Shown: positions 32,962 to 42,849 of the stretch, in pieces
Numbering within the stretch: position 1 is the first letter of the stretch
How the letters are laid out: every line of letters begins with the position of its first letter
DNA from: R-RK-3 sp031399085
Lineage (GTDB): Bacteria; Pseudomonadota; Alphaproteobacteria; Rhizobiales; Rhodomicrobiaceae
NCBI GenBank assembly: GCA_031399085.1
Contig: JANNOQ010000045.1
Location: forward strand, 1 to 64,000
Reading direction: 5' to 3'
DNA length: 64,000 nt
Program-made: the position numbers and the translations under genes
Notes under the pieces: generated by a model
Told to the model about the DNA's origin: nothing
What the model saw: only the letters and a program-made list of their open reading frames with translations
Databases searched by the model: none

Positions 32962-35025
32962 TCAGGCTGCCGCACGGTCGGGCTTGCTCAGCCCGCGCTT
33001 TTCCAACAATGCCTCGATCGCCGGCATCCGGCCCCGGAAGGCGCGATACGCCTCCGCCGGGTCCAGGCTGCCGCCCGACGAATAGATATAGCGGTGAAGC
33101 TTCTCCGCCATTTTGGGGTCGAACACATCGCCCGTTTCCTCGAAGGCGCTGAACGCGTCCGCATCCATCACCTCCGACCAGAGATAGCTGTAATACCCAG
33201 CCGCATAGCCGCCGGCGAACAGATGCAGAAAATGCGTCGGGCGATGGCGCAGCACGATCTCGGAGGGCATTCCGATGCGCGCCAAGAGGTCCGCTTCCGC
33301 CTTGTCGACATCGAACGCGGCCTTGACCGTCGGTGCTTCGTGCAGCTCAAGATCGACGATGGCGCAGGCGACATATTCGACAGTGGAGAATCCCTGGTCG
33401 AATTTACGGGCCTCAAGCAGGCGTTTCAGCAGATCGTCGGACATCGGCTCGCCGGTCACGGCGTGGCGCGCGTAAGTCCGCAGGATTTCGGGCGTCAGCA
33501 GCCAATGTTCGTATAGCTGGGAGGGCAACTCGACGAAATCGCGCTTCACGCTGGTGCCCGATAGCGAGGGATAGGTGACGTTCGAAAGCAGCCCATGCAA
33601 ACCGTGGCCGAATTCGTGAAACAGCGTGCGCGCATCGTCGATGCTGAGGAGCGAGGCCTCGCCAGGCGCGCCCTTGACGAGGTTGAGCACGTTGATGATC
33701 ACCGGCAGCACATTGCCGTTCAGCTTTTCCTGATCGCGCAAGCTCGACATCCAAGCGCCGCCTTGCTTTGACGGCCGCGCGAAATAATCGCCCAGAAACA
33801 GGCCGACTTTCGCGCCATGCCGGTCGAATGCCTCCCAGACTCGCACGTCGGGATGATAGACCGGCACATCCTCGCGTTCCTTGAAGCTAAGGCCGAAAAG
33901 CCGCCGCGCCGTTTCGAAGGCCGCGTCGATCATGCGGTTCAATTCGAAATACGGCTTGATCTCGGCTTCGTCCAAATTGTGCTTGGTCTTGCGGACCTTC
34001 TCGGCGTAATAGCGCCAATCCCAGGGTGCGATGGCGAAATTGCCGCCTTCCAGCGCCGCCGCCTCGGCCAGCGCCACACATTCCTCAGCGGCGCGGACAC
34101 GCGCCGGCTGCCAAACGGCGAGCAGCAGATCGCGCACCGCTTGCGGCGCCTTCGCCATCGTGTTGTCGAGGCCGTAATCGGCGAAGCTTTCATAGCCGAG
34201 TAGCCGGGCGCGTTCGGCGCGCAGCCGCAGCATTTCGGCGATGATCGCCCGGTTATCGGTCGTCCCGCCATTCGCGCCGCGCGCGATCCAGGCGTTGAAC
34301 AGCTCCTCGCGCAGATCGCGGCGGGCCGAAAATTGCAGGAAGGGCGTGACGCTGGAGCGCGAAAGCGTTATGGCGAATTTGCCGGGATGACCGCGCTCCT
34401 GAGCAGTGGACGCTGCGGCGGCGCGCGCGAATTCAGGCAGCCCGTCGAGGTCGCTTTCCTCCAGCAGCTTGAGATAGCCGCTTTCGTCGGCCAGCACATT
34501 CTGAGCGAACTGCGTTGAGAGCGCAGCCTGCCGTTCGGCGATTTCGGCCATGCGCTTGCGCCCCGCCTCATCGAGCCGCGCGCCCGAGCGGACGAAGCTG
34601 AGATGATGATCTTCGAGAACGCGGCGCTGCTCGGCGGTGAGGCCCAGATGATCGCTCTGGGCATAAAGGGCGGCGACCTTGGCGAAAAGTTTCGGATTGG
34701 TTGAGACGGCCTGATTATGCGCGGCAAGCAGCGGCGCGATTTCGCGCTCGATGGCCTGAAGCGCATCGTTCGTGTCGGCGCTCGCCAGATTGAAAAACAC
34801 TGTCCCGACGCGCGTTAATAGCCGCCGGCTGCGCTCCAGCGCGCCGATGATCGTATCGAAACTCGTCGGCGCACGGTCGGCGATAATCGCCTCGATTTCG
34901 GCGTCGTGGGCAGCAAAACCCGCCTTGAAGGCGGGCATGTAATGTTCGGGCCGGATCTCGGCGAAGGGCGGCATTTCATAAGGGGCCGTCCATTCGCCGA
35001 GCAGCGGGTTGTCAGTATCGGTCAT
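32962..35025 (-). CDS. M3 family oligopeptidase (PrlC/Dcp type)
   Basis: A 687-residue zinc metallopeptidase. It has the catalytic motif HEFGH (His470, Glu471, His474) in ARTLFHEFGHGLHGLLSNV, and no signal peptide, so it is cytoplasmic. Length and the start (NPLLGEWTAPYEMPPFAEIRPEHY) match oligopeptidase A or dipeptidyl carboxypeptidase. It cleaves short peptides made by Clp and Lon proteases. It lies just upstream of the GNAT gene on the same strand (20-base gap) and may be co-transcribed. Confidence 0.94.
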   Translation of the reverse strand: MTDTDNPLLGEWTAPYEMPPFAEIRPEHYMPAFKAGFAAHDAEIEAIIADRAPTSFDTIIGALERSRRLLTRVGTVFFNLASADTNDALQAIEREIAPLLAAHNQAVSTNPKLFAKVAALYAQSDHLGLTAEQRRVLEDHHLSFVRSGARLDEAGRKRMAEIAERQAALSTQFAQNVLADESGYLKLLEESDLDGLPEFARAAAASTAQERGHPGKFAITLSRSSVTPFLQFSARRDLREELFNAWIARGANGGTTDNRAIIAEMLRLRAERARLLGYESFADYGLDNTMAKAPQAVRDLLLAVWQPARVRAAEECVALAEAAALEGGNFAIAPWDWRYYAEKVRKTKHNLDEAEIKPYFELNRMIDAAFETARRLFGLSFKEREDVPVYHPDVRVWEAFDRHGAKVGLFLGDYFARPSKQGGAWMSSLRDQEKLNGNVLPVIINVLNLVKGAPGEASLLSIDDARTLFHEFGHGLHGLLSNVTYPSLSGTSVKRDFVELPSQLYEHWLLTPEILRTYARHAVTGEPMSDDLLKRLLEARKFDQGFSTVEYVACAIVDLELHEAPTVKAAFDVDKAEADLLARIGMPSEIVLRHRPTHFLHLFAGGYAAGYYSYLWSEVMDADAFSAFEETGDVFDPKMAEKLHRYIYSSGGSLDPAEAYRAFRGRMPAIEALLEKRGLSKPDRAAA

Positions 35026-35142
35026 TCAAGGTCCATTCTGATGTTGAACATCAAGAATAGACTTTCGTAGCAGGACCGCAACGAACTTTGGGGCGTCTGG
35101 CGTAATTCTGATCGCGGGGAAAGCGAGATCAGTTTGCCTTTT

Positions 35143-35257
35143 GTCGTCCCGGACGGCCGTCAGGCCGAGCCGGGATCCATCACCGGATCGTCAATCTCGC
35201 GCCCAGCGGTGAGTCGATTGGAACCCCGGATCGCCGCTTCGCGCCGTCCGGGGCGAC
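35143..35257. repeat. Intergenic inverted repeat (GTCGTCCCGG type)
   Basis: Arms GTCGTCCCGGACGG and CCGTCCGGGGCGAC enclose variable inner sequence, between the oligopeptidase start and the Tex gene end. Same family as 30915 and 54808. Confidence 0.7.
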
Positions 35258-35274
35258 AGAATTAAAGGCGCGCA

Positions 35275-37581
35275 CTATTTGCGCCGCATCGCTTCCGACA
35301 GCGCCGCGCCGAACGCGCTGGGCTGATCCTTGGCTGCCGGTGGACGGCTGGAGGATGGGCCGCGAACGGAATCGCGCGGCGGTTTGCCGCCGTCAGCGCG
35401 CGCCGCCCCGCCATCGTCCTTGCGCATGGTGAGCGCGATGCGCTTGCGCTTTGCATCCACCTCGACGACGCGGACCTTCACCACATCGCCGGCCTTGACC
35501 ACCTCATGCGGGTCCTTGACGAAACGGTCGGCGAGCTGGGAGACGTGAACCAGCCCGTCCTGATGCACGCCGATATCGACGAACGCGCCGAAGGCCGCGA
35601 CGTTGGTGACGGTGCCTTCGAGCAGCATGCCGGGGCGCAGATCGCTCATCTCCTCGACCCCGTCCGCAAAAGTCGCGGTGCGGAATTCGGGGCGCGGATC
35701 GCGGCCGGGCTTTTCCAGCTCGGCGATGATGTCGCGCACCGTGGGCAGGCCGAAATGCTCATCGACGAAGATGCGCGGGTCGATGGATTTCAGCGCCGCG
35801 CTATCGCCCATCAGCGTGCGCACATCGCGCCCGCAGGCGGCCACGATTTTCTTGGCGACACCGTAAGCTTCGGGATGCACCGCCGAAGCATCCAGCGGTT
35901 CCTTGCCGTTTGGAATGCGCAAGAAGCCGGCGCATTGCTCGAAGGTCTTCGGCCCGAGCCGCGCGACCTTGAGCAGTTCGCGCCGTGTTTTGAACGGCCC
36001 GACAGTGTCGCGATGCGCGATGATCGCCTCGGCAATCGACGCGCCCAGCCCTGATACGCGCGCCAGTAGCGAGGCCGAGGCCGTATTCAAGTCGACGCCC
36101 ACGGCGTTCACCGCGTCCTCCACCACGCCGTCGAGCCCCTTGGCGAGCCGCGCCTGATCGACATCGTGCTGATATTGGCCGACGCCAATGGATTTCGGGT
36201 CGATCTTGACGAGTTCGGCCAGCGGGTCTTGCAGACGCCGCGCAATCGACACCGCACCGCGCAGCGATACGTCGAGATTGGGGAACTCGGCCGACGCCGC
36301 GGCGGATGCCGAATAAACCGACGCCCCCGCTTCGCTGACTACGACCTTGATCGGTTTGGGCGCGGGCAGCAGGCCGAGCATGTCGGCGACGAGCTTGTCG
36401 GTTTCGCGGCTTGCCGTGCCATTGCCGATGGCGATCAGCTCCACTTTATGTTTGCGGATCAGCCCGGCGATTTCGGTCTGCGCGCCGCGCACATCGTTGC
36501 GCGGCTGGAATGGGTAGACGGTCGCGGTGTCGAGCAGCTTGCCGGTGCCATCGGTGACCGCTACCTTCACGCCGGTGCGGATGCCAGGATCGAGGCCCAT
36601 GGTCGGGCGCGAACCGGCCGGGGCGGCGAGCAATAAGTCTTTCAGATTGCGCGCGAAAACGCGGATCGCCTCGTCCTCGGCCCGCTCGCGCATTTCGGTC
36701 ATCAGATCGACGGCGAGGCTCATGGAAAATTTCACCTTCCACGACCAGCGCACGACATCCATGAGCCAAGCATCCGCCGAGCCGCCGTTTGGCGCGATAT
36801 CATACGCAGCGGCGATAAACCGCTCGACGGGCTTGACGGCGGAGCTGTCGTCGGCGTCCACTTCGATATCGAGCGAAACGATCTCCTCATTGCGCGCGCG
36901 CAACATGGCCAGCGCCCGGTGGCTCGGAACATCGCGCCAGTTTTCGACGTGATTGAAATAATCCGCGAATTTGGCGCCGTCCTCCTCCTTGCCCGGCGTG
37001 ACCTTGGCGCGAAGCATCGAGCGGGCTTTCATGTGATTGCGCAGCTTGCCGAGCAGCTCCGCATTTTCCGCGAAGGTTTCGGTGAGGATGTCGCGCGCGC
37101 CGTCGAGTGCCGCCTTTGCGTCCGGCACCTCGTCGGTCACGAACTGTTTGGCGAATTCGGAAGGGTTCAGCTTGCGGTCGGCAAGGATAGCGTCGGCGAG
37201 CGGCTGAAGACCCCGCTCGCGGGCGATCTGGGCGCGGGTGCGGCGCTTCGGCTTGAATGGCAGATACAAATCTTCCAGCTCGGCCTTTGTCGTAACGCCC
37301 GCGATTTTGCCCGTCAGCTCGTCCGTCAGCTTGCCCTGCGACGCAATGCTCTCCAGCACCGTCTTGCGCCGCGAATCCAACTCGCGCAAATAGCCCAGTC
37401 GTTCTTCCAAAAGCCGGAGCTGGATATCGTCGAGACCGCCGGTCGCCTCCTTGCGGTAACGCGCGACGAACGGCACGGTGGAGCCTTCGTCAAGCAGCGC
37501 AACTGCGGCCGTTACCTGCTGCGGCCTGGCATTGATCTCTGCGGCGATGAGCTGCGCGATACGGGTCTGAGCGTCGGTCAT
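35275..37581 (-). CDS. tex: Tex family RNA-binding protein
   Basis: A 768-residue transcription accessory protein. Domains are visible in order: N-terminal helices with TVPFVARYRKEATGGLDD, a YqgF/RNase H-like fold (PTMGLDPGIRTGVKVAVTD), helix-hairpin-helix units (LNTASASLLARVSGLGASIAEA and LGPKTFEQCAGFLRI) and a C-terminal S1 domain (LRPGMLLEGTVTNVAAFGAFVDIG). A basic, low-complexity tail follows. Start MTDAQTRIAQLIAAE at 37581, with GGAG upstream. Tex acts in transcription and RNA turnover and is widely conserved. Confidence 0.95.
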   Translation of the reverse strand: MTDAQTRIAQLIAAEINARPQQVTAAVALLDEGSTVPFVARYRKEATGGLDDIQLRLLEERLGYLRELDSRRKTVLESIASQGKLTDELTGKIAGVTTKAELEDLYLPFKPKRRTRAQIARERGLQPLADAILADRKLNPSEFAKQFVTDEVPDAKAALDGARDILTETFAENAELLGKLRNHMKARSMLRAKVTPGKEEDGAKFADYFNHVENWRDVPSHRALAMLRARNEEIVSLDIEVDADDSSAVKPVERFIAAAYDIAPNGGSADAWLMDVVRWSWKVKFSMSLAVDLMTEMRERAEDEAIRVFARNLKDLLLAAPAGSRPTMGLDPGIRTGVKVAVTDGTGKLLDTATVYPFQPRNDVRGAQTEIAGLIRKHKVELIAIGNGTASRETDKLVADMLGLLPAPKPIKVVVSEAGASVYSASAAASAEFPNLDVSLRGAVSIARRLQDPLAELVKIDPKSIGVGQYQHDVDQARLAKGLDGVVEDAVNAVGVDLNTASASLLARVSGLGASIAEAIIAHRDTVGPFKTRRELLKVARLGPKTFEQCAGFLRIPNGKEPLDASAVHPEAYGVAKKIVAACGRDVRTLMGDSAALKSIDPRIFVDEHFGLPTVRDIIAELEKPGRDPRPEFRTATFADGVEEMSDLRPGMLLEGTVTNVAAFGAFVDIGVHQDGLVHVSQLADRFVKDPHEVVKAGDVVKVRVVEVDAKRKRIALTMRKDDGGAARADGGKPPRDSVRGPSSSRPPAAKDQPSAFGAALSEAMRRK

Positions 37582-37685
37582 TCCGGCTCCGGGAATCAAT
37601 TGACGATCGGCGCAGGATAGGGAAGCACGGCGTCCCTAACAAGATGCGGATAGCGTTGAAAACCGTCTCTGGGTGGTGCGTCTTG

Positions 37686-38834
37686 TCAAACGATGTCAGC
37701 GCCGCGTTTGGCTGTCTCAACGGGCATCGCGGCCGCGATCTCGGGGGCGCTCAATCCGGCCTCGGTCAGAATCGCTTGCGTTTCGTCCGCCTCGGACATG
37801 CTTCCCGTAACGCCAGGCGTGCGGCTCAGGCGCGGAACCGGTGGCACGGATCGGGCATTCGCGCCTGGATGGCGATCGCCTATCTGCGGCTCACGCCACA
37901 CTTCATCCGGCGACAGCACCGGCGTGACGCAAGCATCTGTTCCAGCGAAATGCGCGGCCCATTCGTCACGGCTCCGCGTCAGGAAAGCTTGCGAAAACAC
38001 GCGCTCGATTTCGGGCCAATTCGCAACATCGCCATTGTCAGGCGGCGGATCGCCAAGGTCCAAACGCCGCCAAAGCGCCGCAAAAAATGCCGGCTCCAGC
38101 GCGCCAACGGATACATATTTTCCATCCGCGCAAGCGTAGCAGCGGTAATGTGGCGCGTTTCCGGCCAGCAGCCCGTCGCCGCGTCCCGGCATCATCTTTG
38201 TGCCCCACAGCGGAAAATGCATCGCCATAAGCGACAGGCAGCCGTCGATCATGGCGGCATCGACATGCTGCCCCTTGCCAGAGCGCTGCGCTTCGAAGAG
38301 CGCCGCCATGATGCCGAACGCCGCGACGAGGCTGCCGCCAGCGAAATCCGCGACCAGATTGAGCGGCGGCTGCGGCGGCTGGCCCACCGGCCCGATCGCG
38401 CCGAGCACGCCGCTGATCGAAATATAGTTGATGTCGTGCCCCGCCTCCTGCGCGCGCGGACCGTCCTGGCCGTAGCCGGTGATCGAGCAATAAACGAGCT
38501 TGGGGTTGAGCGCCGACAGCGTTTCATAACCCGCGCCGAGCCGTGCCGCGACGCCCGGCCGGAAGCCTTCGACAAAGACATCGGCTGTCGGGATGAGTGC
38601 ATGCAGCGCGCGATGCCCGGCCTCGGACTTCAGATCGAGTGCGATCTGCCGCTTGCCCCGCGCGAATGCCGGCAGCGCCCGTCCCGCACGGCCGCCGCCC
38701 ACCGCGATCACCTCCGCCCCGAAATCAGCAAGCAGCATGGTGCAATACGGGCCTGGCGCGAGGCGCGTGAGGTCGATCACGCGGATTCCGCTGAGTGGGC
38801 CCGGGGGCTGCGAGGTTTGATCGTGTGCGCTCAT
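37686..38834 (-). CDS. CaiB/BaiF-type CoA transferase
   Basis: A 382-residue family III CoA transferase or alpha-methylacyl-CoA racemase. It has PLSGIRVIDLTRLAPGPYCTMLLADFGAEVIAV at the start, a RPGVAARLGAGYETL block, the active-site Asp region GHDINYISISGVLG and GGSLVAAFGIMAALFEAQRSGKGQHVD, all standard. Alpha-methylacyl-CoA racemases share these motifs; the substrate cannot be told. No acyl-CoA genes adjoin it. Confidence 0.9.
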   Translation of the reverse strand: MSAHDQTSQPPGPLSGIRVIDLTRLAPGPYCTMLLADFGAEVIAVGGGRAGRALPAFARGKRQIALDLKSEAGHRALHALIPTADVFVEGFRPGVAARLGAGYETLSALNPKLVYCSITGYGQDGPRAQEAGHDINYISISGVLGAIGPVGQPPQPPLNLVADFAGGSLVAAFGIMAALFEAQRSGKGQHVDAAMIDGCLSLMAMHFPLWGTKMMPGRGDGLLAGNAPHYRCYACADGKYVSVGALEPAFFAALWRRLDLGDPPPDNGDVANWPEIERVFSQAFLTRSRDEWAAHFAGTDACVTPVLSPDEVWREPQIGDRHPGANARSVPPVPRLSRTPGVTGSMSEADETQAILTEAGLSAPEIAAAMPVETAKRGADIV

Positions 38835-39038
38835 GGATGCTCTTCGTTCATGCTGCTAAGTGTCTAATGCCATTAACCTTCAAAGGCGACGCCGCAACGG
38901 AAAGCCCCCAGGAAGGGCCGATGCTGCGCCTCACAGTTGTGACATGCACCGTGGCATTCGAATGTGATATACCAACCAACGCAAGTGAAGATTCATCATA
39001 AATGACTTATTTCACACTACGAGAGAGAGGGGATACCG

Positions 39039-39584
39039 ATGAGATTATTTCTCAGTGTTTTGGCTTTAAGCCTTGGGATGTCGTATGCATTCGCGGATCC
39101 ACGCGACCGCGATTACCGGTCGGGCGAGGTCAGGGAAATTCAAGAGCGCTTGATCGAACTCAATTTCGTTGAACGCAACAACTTCGAAGTTGACGGCGTC
39201 TATGGCGAGGCTACGCGCGACGTGGTCCGCCGATTTCAGCGCGATCGCAACATCTCACCCGCCGATGGCGAAGCGGGGCCGCTGACCGTTGAGGCGCTTT
39301 TCAGTCAGAACGAACAGCAACAAAGCGGATCGAACCCTCAGCCGGACGTCCGCTGCAAACGCGAGGAGATAGCAGCGACCGGCGAAGCGCGCCCGATCGA
39401 AAGTTGGGCCATGGCGCTCGCCAAGAAGAATTGGCGGGCGGAAGTGCGCGCGCGTTTCGGCGAGGAATGGACCGATTTGCAGTCGGCGAAGGTCGATCTT
39501 GCGAAATGCTTTGAAGCGTCCGTCGGCGGCTTGCCTTTAAAGCGCTGCCGCGTGGTCGCAACGCCCTGCAATCCAGCCTCGTAA
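39039..39584 (+). CDS. Secreted protein with peptidoglycan-binding domain
   Basis: A 181-residue protein with signal peptide (MRLFLSVLALSLGMSYAFAD). A PG_binding_1 domain follows (about 28-88: REIQERLIELNFV...FEVDGVYGEATRDVVRRFQRDRNISPADGEAGPLTVEAL). The C-terminal part has three cysteines (RCKREE, KCFEAS, RCRVVATPC has two more) and a W-rich AMALAKKNWRAEVRARFGEEW. No hydrolase domain, so it probably anchors to or senses the cell wall. It precedes tRNA-Arg. Confidence 0.85.
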   Translation: MRLFLSVLALSLGMSYAFADPRDRDYRSGEVREIQERLIELNFVERNNFEVDGVYGEATRDVVRRFQRDRNISPADGEAGPLTVEALFSQNEQQQSGSNPQPDVRCKREEIAATGEARPIESWAMALAKKNWRAEVRARFGEEWTDLQSAKVDLAKCFEASVGGLPLKRCRVVATPCNPAS

Positions 39585-39777
39585 GCCAGCGCGGGTTGCT
39601 CAGCTTCACATAACGGGCGGCCAAGGCCAATGAAAAGTGGTTTTGGCTGCCCCTTCTAAGAATTGTTTAGTGCAAAATTGGGTCTCCGCCGTGGCAAAGC
39701 CGCGTGGCGGATGCCTTGCACCGGATTGCATTAGCGCCCCCGTTCGCTTAATGTGCCGACATATCAACTTCGCGAAA

Positions 39778-39854
39778 GCACCCATAGCTCAGCTGGATAG
39801 AGCGTTGCCCTCCGAAGGCAAAGGTCACAGGTTCGAATCCTGTTGGGTGCGCCA
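39778..39854 (+). tRNA. tRNA-Arg (anticodon CCG)
   Basis: A 77-base tRNA with encoded CCA. Acceptor GCACCCA pairs with TGGGTGC. The anticodon stem TTGCC/GGCAA encloses CTCCGAA, giving CCG for the CGG codon. The T-arm CAGGTTCGAATCCTG is standard. An AT-richer gene follows. Confidence 0.97.
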
Positions 39855-40053
39855 GTTAAGGTAAAGCGATCAGCCCTGTTCTCCAAGATCCGCGGTCTGG
39901 AGAGGCCCGGTGCTGTTGTGGCGTTCAAGAAATCCGCCCATGTTAGCTCCCCTTCCCTGAAGCCCGTATGGAATTTTACTCGCGGCAAGTTATCAGCAGC
40001 CTGCTGCAGATGATAGGAGTTACGATGCGTTATCAATGCGGGACGAGAGGATA

Positions 40054-41019
40054 ATGACGTCGATTCTCGACATTTTGGAGTGCCCAACCACGCGGTTCCC
40101 TTTGGAGATGGTTTCTGCAGACCGGTTAGCGGCAAGAGCCGGTCCAGAATATTTTATCGAGGATGGGATTATCCGCTTTGCACCGGGAAGAGACGGTCAC
40201 GAAGAAGACAGCGGTGCGCGTAATCACTACGAGAGCTTCGGCTGGCAACGCGACGATGATGGTAGCTTCCGGGAGACAAAAGCTGCGCTCGACATGCGCG
40301 GCTCTTCAATAGAATTTACGCTTAGATGCATCGCCCGGCTAGGGAAATACTTTGCGCAAGGCGGAAAATATCTCCTAGACGTCGGGTGTGGGCCAATTCC
40401 TCACAAAGAACTTCTTGCATATGGCGATCGTTATGAGACCCGGATTTGCTTAGACCTTTCGTTTCATGCGCTTCAAATCGCGCAGGCTCGACTTGGAGAT
40501 CGTGGGGTCTACCTTCAGGGAGATGTGGCGAAGCTACCGATAAAGAGCAATTCAGTGGATGCTGTAACCTGCAACCACGTGATCTACCAGGTGCCCCCAG
40601 TGTTACAACCCGCCGCGTTTAAGGAACTCTGGCGCGTACTGAAGCCCGGTGGAGTATGTGTAGCCGTATATCGGTGGCCCAACCCCCAGCTCCCGTGGAG
40701 GCTCGGGCGATTAGCTCGCGCCCTTGGTCTAAATGGAGAGACACAAACCTCCAGCGCCGCCGGACCGCAGATGCCAAAAACTTTCCATGACAAGCCATAT
40801 CCGCGCACTTGGTTTGACTCACAGCCTTGGCCGTTTCGATACAAGTATGATGTGTTCCGCGTGATCGACAACACGTTCATGCGAACCTTTGTCAGCAACG
40901 ATTGGCGCGGGCGTGTATTTCTGAATTCGCTTTTTGCGCTTCAAGTTCTCGCCCCAAGTCTTTGCGGTAAGTATGGGAGTATGCCCGCGATCGTCATTCG
41001 GAAAGGATTGGGCTCGTGA
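40054..41019 (+). CDS. SAM-dependent methyltransferase (class I)
   Basis: A 321-residue protein. The N-terminus (LDILECPTTRFPLEMVSADRL) resembles a Trm112p-like or zinc-ribbon-type start with a single Cys. The class I fold has YLLDVGCGPIPHKELLAYGD (SAM loop VGCG), LQGDVAKLPIKSNSVDAVTC and FKELWRVLKPGGVCVAVY. The substrate is unknown. GAGAGG lies 4-9 bases before ATG at 40054; the ATG at 40036 is the alternative. The gene and its flanks are clearly lower in GC than neighbours and lie right after tRNA-Arg, which suggests horizontal gain. Confidence 0.85.
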   Translation: MTSILDILECPTTRFPLEMVSADRLAARAGPEYFIEDGIIRFAPGRDGHEEDSGARNHYESFGWQRDDDGSFRETKAALDMRGSSIEFTLRCIARLGKYFAQGGKYLLDVGCGPIPHKELLAYGDRYETRICLDLSFHALQIAQARLGDRGVYLQGDVAKLPIKSNSVDAVTCNHVIYQVPPVLQPAAFKELWRVLKPGGVCVAVYRWPNPQLPWRLGRLARALGLNGETQTSSAAGPQMPKTFHDKPYPRTWFDSQPWPFRYKYDVFRVIDNTFMRTFVSNDWRGRVFLNSLFALQVLAPSLCGKYGSMPAIVIRKGLGS

Positions 41020-41310
41020 ATTAAGACCGGTAATTTCATCAAACGACAGCAATGATATAAGTATTCGTAGTTTTATATTTCCGGCCTCGTTCGTTTCACC
41101 ACGCTAACTTGAACGGAGCAAATCCGCTGTTCTAAAAAAGTTCCTCATACGTGTGGCGCAGTTTTGTCTGCAAACACGTTTTGAGGACGGCGCGCCGATC
41201 TGAATGGATATTTTCGATCAGCGGGATGGCCGGGATCGCTTTTTAGATCATCGGCGCATCTTGCGGCAACTCGAGTCGCATAAATGGAAAACCATAGGCA
41301 CAAATGCAGG
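41020..41310. other. AT-richer gap after the methyltransferase gene
   Basis: This 291-base region is AT-rich at its left end and holds no gene, direct repeat of the tRNA-Arg 3' end or transposase remnant that I can see. Confidence 0.4.
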
Positions 41311-42849
41311 TCACAAAGACCATTTGGATCCACCACTTCTTGAGGCGGACCCCAGTTGTTCGCACACCTTGGCGATAAGGCTGTCGATCGACGTCATCGA
41401 CTTGCCAGGCGCCGCTTGGATAGCGGTGGAGCAGCCCGCTTTCGCCTCCTGGCAGGAAACGACCACCACCCGTAGTGCCTTGCCTTCCCGGTCACGAAGC
41501 TCCGGAGATAGATCGCGATCAGGCGCGGAGGATGCCGGCAGGTTAAGCACCGCAAGGTCGAAATGGCGGTCGTTCAACATGCATTGCGCCTCCTCAATCG
41601 ACTTGACTGAAACGACATCGGCAATCCTGCTCAGCGCCTGAACGACGGCGCTTTCCTCATCGACATAAAGGATTCGCGGGCGCCTGCTCGGATCAATGGG
41701 GTCGCTTTGAGAGCGCGGGCTGCGCGTGGGTTCAGGTTCGGCGTCAAAATTTCTTCCGCCGCTCGCGAGGTGCTTCCAGCTGGGCAGATCGACGTGAAAG
41801 ATCGTTCCCCCGCCTGGCGCGTCGTCAAAGCCGACCCTGCCGCCGAGCCGTCCAACGATCTGCCTCACGATGCTGAGGCCAAGCCCGGTGCCGCCCCTGT
41901 GCCGGGTGTTCATGACATCGGCCTGCGCGAATTTCTCGAAGATGAGCGGCTTGAAGTCGTCTGAAATACCGGGGCCGTGGTCCCTTACCGTGATCCGGAC
42001 CATTTCAGCGCGGTTCTCGATCGCAACCACCACCTCACCGCCGGCGGGAGAAAATTTGATGGCGTTTGAAAGCAGGTTCGTGACGACCTGGGCGAGGCGG
42101 TCGGAATCGGCTCGCACGACCGCGGGGGAAAAGGTCTCTTCAAGCTTGATCCGCACCTTATGGGCTTCGGCGAGGTCCACATGGGCCTCTATCGTCTGCT
42201 CGACGACAGTGCGCGCTTCAACTTGCCGGCAATCGTAAGCGACAAGGCCCGACTCCATCTTTTCGATGTCGAGTATGTCGTTGACGAGTCGAACGAGGCG
42301 TTCGCAATTCTTATGCGCGATGCCAATCAGACGTGAGGCAGCATCAGGTAACTTACCTGCCGCGTTGGCGTTGAGAAGGGCGAGCGAGCCGCATATGGAG
42401 GTGAGCGGGGTGCGCAGCTCATGGCTGACCGTCGAAACAAATTCATCCTTTAGCCGCTCCAGGCGCTTGCGCTTGACGGCATAACGCATGGCTTGCAAAA
42501 GCCCGCGCGGGTCGATTTGTCCTTTGATGAGATAATCTTGTGCCCCTTCCTGCAAAGCTTGTTCGGCCATCGTCTCGTCGTCCAAGCCCGTTAGCACCAC
42601 CAAGGGTATGGCTGGCGCCGCCGTCCGCGTACGCCTTAGCGATACGAGACCTTGTCCATCTGGCAATCCGAGGTCAAGCAAGATCATGTCAACGGGGTGA
42701 TGCGCGAGATACGTCTCAGCGTCGCGCAGGCTCTCCACATGTGTAAGCTCAATATTATCTGCGCTCTGCTCAAAAAGCATCTCTCGCAGCAAACGCGCAT
42801 CGCCGCTATTATCTTCAATAACCAGAACGACCTTGATCAGTTTCCTCAT
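41311..42849 (-). CDS. Response regulator-histidine kinase hybrid with a second, degenerate receiver
   Basis: A 512-residue cytoplasmic protein. An N-terminal receiver (about 5-125, phosphoacceptor Asp59 in ILLDLGLPD, Lys109) is followed by HisKA with His143 in FVSTVSHELRTPLTS and an HATPase domain (NLLSNAIKFSPAGGEV, DHGPGISDD, GGTGLGLSIVRQ). The C-terminal part (about 395-490, RPRILYVDEESAVVQAL...FDLAVLNLPASS) has the receiver fold, but the acceptor Asp is replaced by Asn, so it likely cannot be phosphorylated. The start overlaps the stop of the upstream single-domain response regulator by 4 bases, so they form a phosphorelay. Confidence 0.9.
   Translation of the reverse strand: MRKLIKVVLVIEDNSGDARLLREMLFEQSADNIELTHVESLRDAETYLAHHPVDMILLDLGLPDGQGLVSLRRTRTAAPAIPLVVLTGLDDETMAEQALQEGAQDYLIKGQIDPRGLLQAMRYAVKRKRLERLKDEFVSTVSHELRTPLTSICGSLALLNANAAGKLPDAASRLIGIAHKNCERLVRLVNDILDIEKMESGLVAYDCRQVEARTVVEQTIEAHVDLAEAHKVRIKLEETFSPAVVRADSDRLAQVVTNLLSNAIKFSPAGGEVVVAIENRAEMVRITVRDHGPGISDDFKPLIFEKFAQADVMNTRHRGGTGLGLSIVRQIVGRLGGRVGFDDAPGGGTIFHVDLPSWKHLASGGRNFDAEPEPTRSPRSQSDPIDPSRRPRILYVDEESAVVQALSRIADVVSVKSIEEAQCMLNDRHFDLAVLNLPASSAPDRDLSPELRDREGKALRVVVVSCQEAKAGCSTAIQAAPGKSMTSIDSLIAKVCEQLGSASRSGGSKWSL

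Noticed and set aside
39855..41310. Integrated element at tRNA-Arg(CCG)
   Set aside because: No integrase, and no second copy of the tRNA 3' end was seen downstream.
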